Shown in pieces: positions 62,539 to 64,000 of a stretch of DNA of 64,000 nt. The position numbers and the translations under genes were made by a program. The stretch's first letter is position 1. Every line of letters begins with the position of its first letter. A model generated the notes under the pieces. The model did no database searches, was not told the DNA's origin, and worked only from the letters and a program-made list of their open reading frames with translations. The DNA comes from SABY01 sp964523795 (GTDB lineage: Bacteria > Bacteroidota > Bacteroidia > Bacteroidales > 4484-276), in contig CAZGAO010000006.1 in NCBI GenBank assembly GCA_964523795.1, positions 1 through 64,000 on the forward strand, written 5' to 3'.

Positions 62539-64000
62539 TTAGTGGATGTTAATCAGGAGGCCAATGTTGTAAGTCCTTGGCAATCCTAAAAATACTTCTG
62601 CAGAAACAGCGGTGTGCGAGTATTCATTATTCTCACCATAATAACCGTTATATGGGCTGTTATCAGTAGCATCCTGTATGTACTTGGTATCGAACATATT
62701 AAAAATATGAGCAAATACTTCGAAGGAAGCACCGGTAGTTTCAAATGGCAACTCATAGCCAAAGTGGAAATCAAATACACTGTAGGATGGAGTTTTCCAT
62801 ACTTGTTCGCCTTTCACAGCTTCGTCATCTCTTGAGAACGGATCCCAATCAGCATAATAATTAGCGTAATACTTACCAAGAATCTGCGCACGCATTCCTT
62901 CGATTGGGTAAACTGTTGCGCCAAGGATAAACTGAGTTTGTGGAGCATCACCAACTTTCAAGTCTTTTACATAATAGTTGTATTCAATTTCATCATCCGG
63001 ATTTGCATAATCTTTATAGGTGCCAGATACATCATCCGTGTAAACCCAATCGTTAATAGAACCTGCAAAATTAACGGCGAGCCAATTAATTGGACGCCAG
63101 TTACCTTCGATTTCAAAACCTGAATGTTTTTGAGCCATTCCCGTAAGGAAAACAAATCCTTCAGAACCATCTTCGTTTTGAACACCCACACTCAGTGTAC
63201 GATCCTTCCAGGTAGTGTAATAAAAGTTACCGGTAACCCAAAAGCGATTATCTATACTTCTGAACATTACACCGGCTTCCAATGAGGTGAATTTTTCATT
63301 CTCGGGATCTTTGGCAATCGTACCATCGCGGTCGTTGATTACAGCATCAAAAATTGGCACTTTTGAAACCAAACCAGCGTTTGCAAATGCACTAACAGTT
63401 TCGGTAAAAGTATAGCTTAAGCCTCCCTTTATCTGGTAACCACCAATGCCATCAGATTCTGCGGTAAGCTCATCTGAACTATTTTCTGCCATTTTAAAAT
63501 GATTGGTATAGTTATATTTTATTATCGAGTATCCGGCAGTACCATAGGCTGTAAGGTTGCCATTAGAATATTCACCCTGCAAATATCCACCAAACCAATT
63601 AACAGTGTTGGTAAAATCATAGTCAACTCTATCGCCTAAAACTTTATTATGCTGGCTATCTGAATCGAAATCATTTCCTGTAAAATGATAAAATTTGCCG
63701 CCCAGCATATCTCTTATTTCTCTGAAGTGTCCAATTTCGGCAGTTCTGCCATCGATACCCACTGATGCCTTGAAGTTCTCGGTAATTTTCCATCTCAATT
63801 TTGAAATCACACCAATAGTCCACTGGTTGTTCGTGGAATTTCTAAGAACACCAAAAGCAGTATCACTTTGTGTGTTATTGGCGATGGTTTGATTAAAGTC
63901 AACCATACGTGATGGGCCTGAATAATCCCATTTCACACTTCCATAAGTTCCGGTTCCACCACCTGTACCACCTGAATAGTATGCGGTAGTAAATAAATTC
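62539..64000 (-). CDS. TonB-dependent receptor, 5' end outside the window
   Basis: The frame is open to the right edge of the window, so the signal peptide, N-terminal domains and plug are not visible. The visible 487 residues are beta-barrel strands with typical motifs: GGYQIKGGLSYTFTETVSAFANAGLVSKVPIFDAVIND (interior of a receptor barrel), FTSLEAGVMFRSIDNRFWVTGNFYYTTWKDRTLS, and a C-terminal aromatic region ending LLINIH. Its substrate cannot be inferred. A Gly-rich tract (SGGTGGGTGTYGS) lies near the visible start. Confidence 0.88.
   Translation of the reverse strand, partial: NLFTTAYYSGGTGGGTGTYGSVKWDYSGPSRMVDFNQTIANNTQSDTAFGVLRNSTNNQWTIGVISKLRWKITENFKASVGIDGRTAEIGHFREIRDMLGGKFYHFTGNDFDSDSQHNKVLGDRVDYDFTNTVNWFGGYLQGEYSNGNLTAYGTAGYSIIKYNYTNHFKMAENSSDELTAESDGIGGYQIKGGLSYTFTETVSAFANAGLVSKVPIFDAVINDRDGTIAKDPENEKFTSLEAGVMFRSIDNRFWVTGNFYYTTWKDRTLSVGVQNEDGSEGFVFLTGMAQKHSGFEIEGNWRPINWLAVNFAGSINDWVYTDDVSGTYKDYANPDDEIEYNYYVKDLKVGDAPQTQFILGATVYPIEGMRAQILGKYYANYYADWDPFSRDDEAVKGEQVWKTPSYSVFDFHFGYELPFETTGASFEVFAHIFNMFDTKYIQDATDNSPYNGYYGENNEYSHTAVSAEVFLGLPRTYNIGLLINIH

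Noticed and set aside
1..64000. CRISPR array, tRNA or rRNA genes, transposase genes
   Set aside because: No regularly spaced repeat array, cloverleaf-like sequence, rRNA segment or transposase-like protein was recognised on either strand.

Overview
The window is chromosomal DNA of a Bacteroidota (Bacteroidetes) bacterium. The evidence is the gldA-gldFG gliding/secretion genes, a probable type IX secretion sorting tail on a sugar dehydrogenase, CarboxypepD_reg-type TonB receptors, DUF6377 and BT_3928-type families, and promoters matching the phylum's -7 consensus TAnnTTTG in front of many genes. Order and genus cannot be fixed from this sequence. Most genes are housekeeping and in local synteny that is familiar from the phylum. 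No tRNA, rRNA, insertion sequence with a transposase, or CRISPR array was seen.

Layout. 0-5 kb: ispH, recF, a DUF721 (DciA-like) gene, and ligA on the other strand. 5-9.5 kb: gldA-gldF-gldG-DUF4340 operon. 9.6-15 kb: a membrane adenylate cyclase, then a 700-base control region (a dispersed repeat, a promoter, an FMN riboswitch and a terminator) leading into a TonB-dependent receptor that is probably a flavin importer. 15-24 kb: TPR protein, DUF368 lipid carrier translocase, aroE, sugar dehydrogenase, rplS, then rnz and rpsA on the minus strand. 24-32 kb: a hybrid kinase, a MIF-like protein, a decayed type II restriction-modification locus, a DUF6377 regulator and a PAS kinase. 32-41 kb: HD protein, outer-membrane protein, glmM, tsaC, a GT9 transferase, cdaA, folP, DUF1599 and a DoxX-like gene. 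41-48 kb: amidohydrolase, a low-GC accessory stretch (toxin with a nonsense codon, intact antitoxin, an odd lipoprotein), and a SWIM/SNF2 protein whose ATPase motifs have decayed. 48-54 kb: CPA2 antiporter, dnaA, LMW phosphatase, PLP dehydratase, RsmI-like methylase. 54-60 kb: a three-gene phosphorelay cluster. 60-64 kb: maf, an NPP-family lipoprotein and the 3' part of a second TonB receptor that runs off the window.

The most interesting points are: (1) an FMN riboswitch, with an extra hairpin inside its P2 loop, commanding a lone TonB receptor; (2) a two-copy modular intergenic repeat built from nested inverted repeats; (3) a restriction-modification locus reduced to a C-terminal endonuclease stub and a methylase with a premature TGA; (4) a toxin gene killed by one TAG beside an intact antitoxin; (5) an SNF2 protein lacking the P-loop Thr and motif VI arginines; and (6) a ribosomal protein S1 with long acidic repeat tails at both ends.
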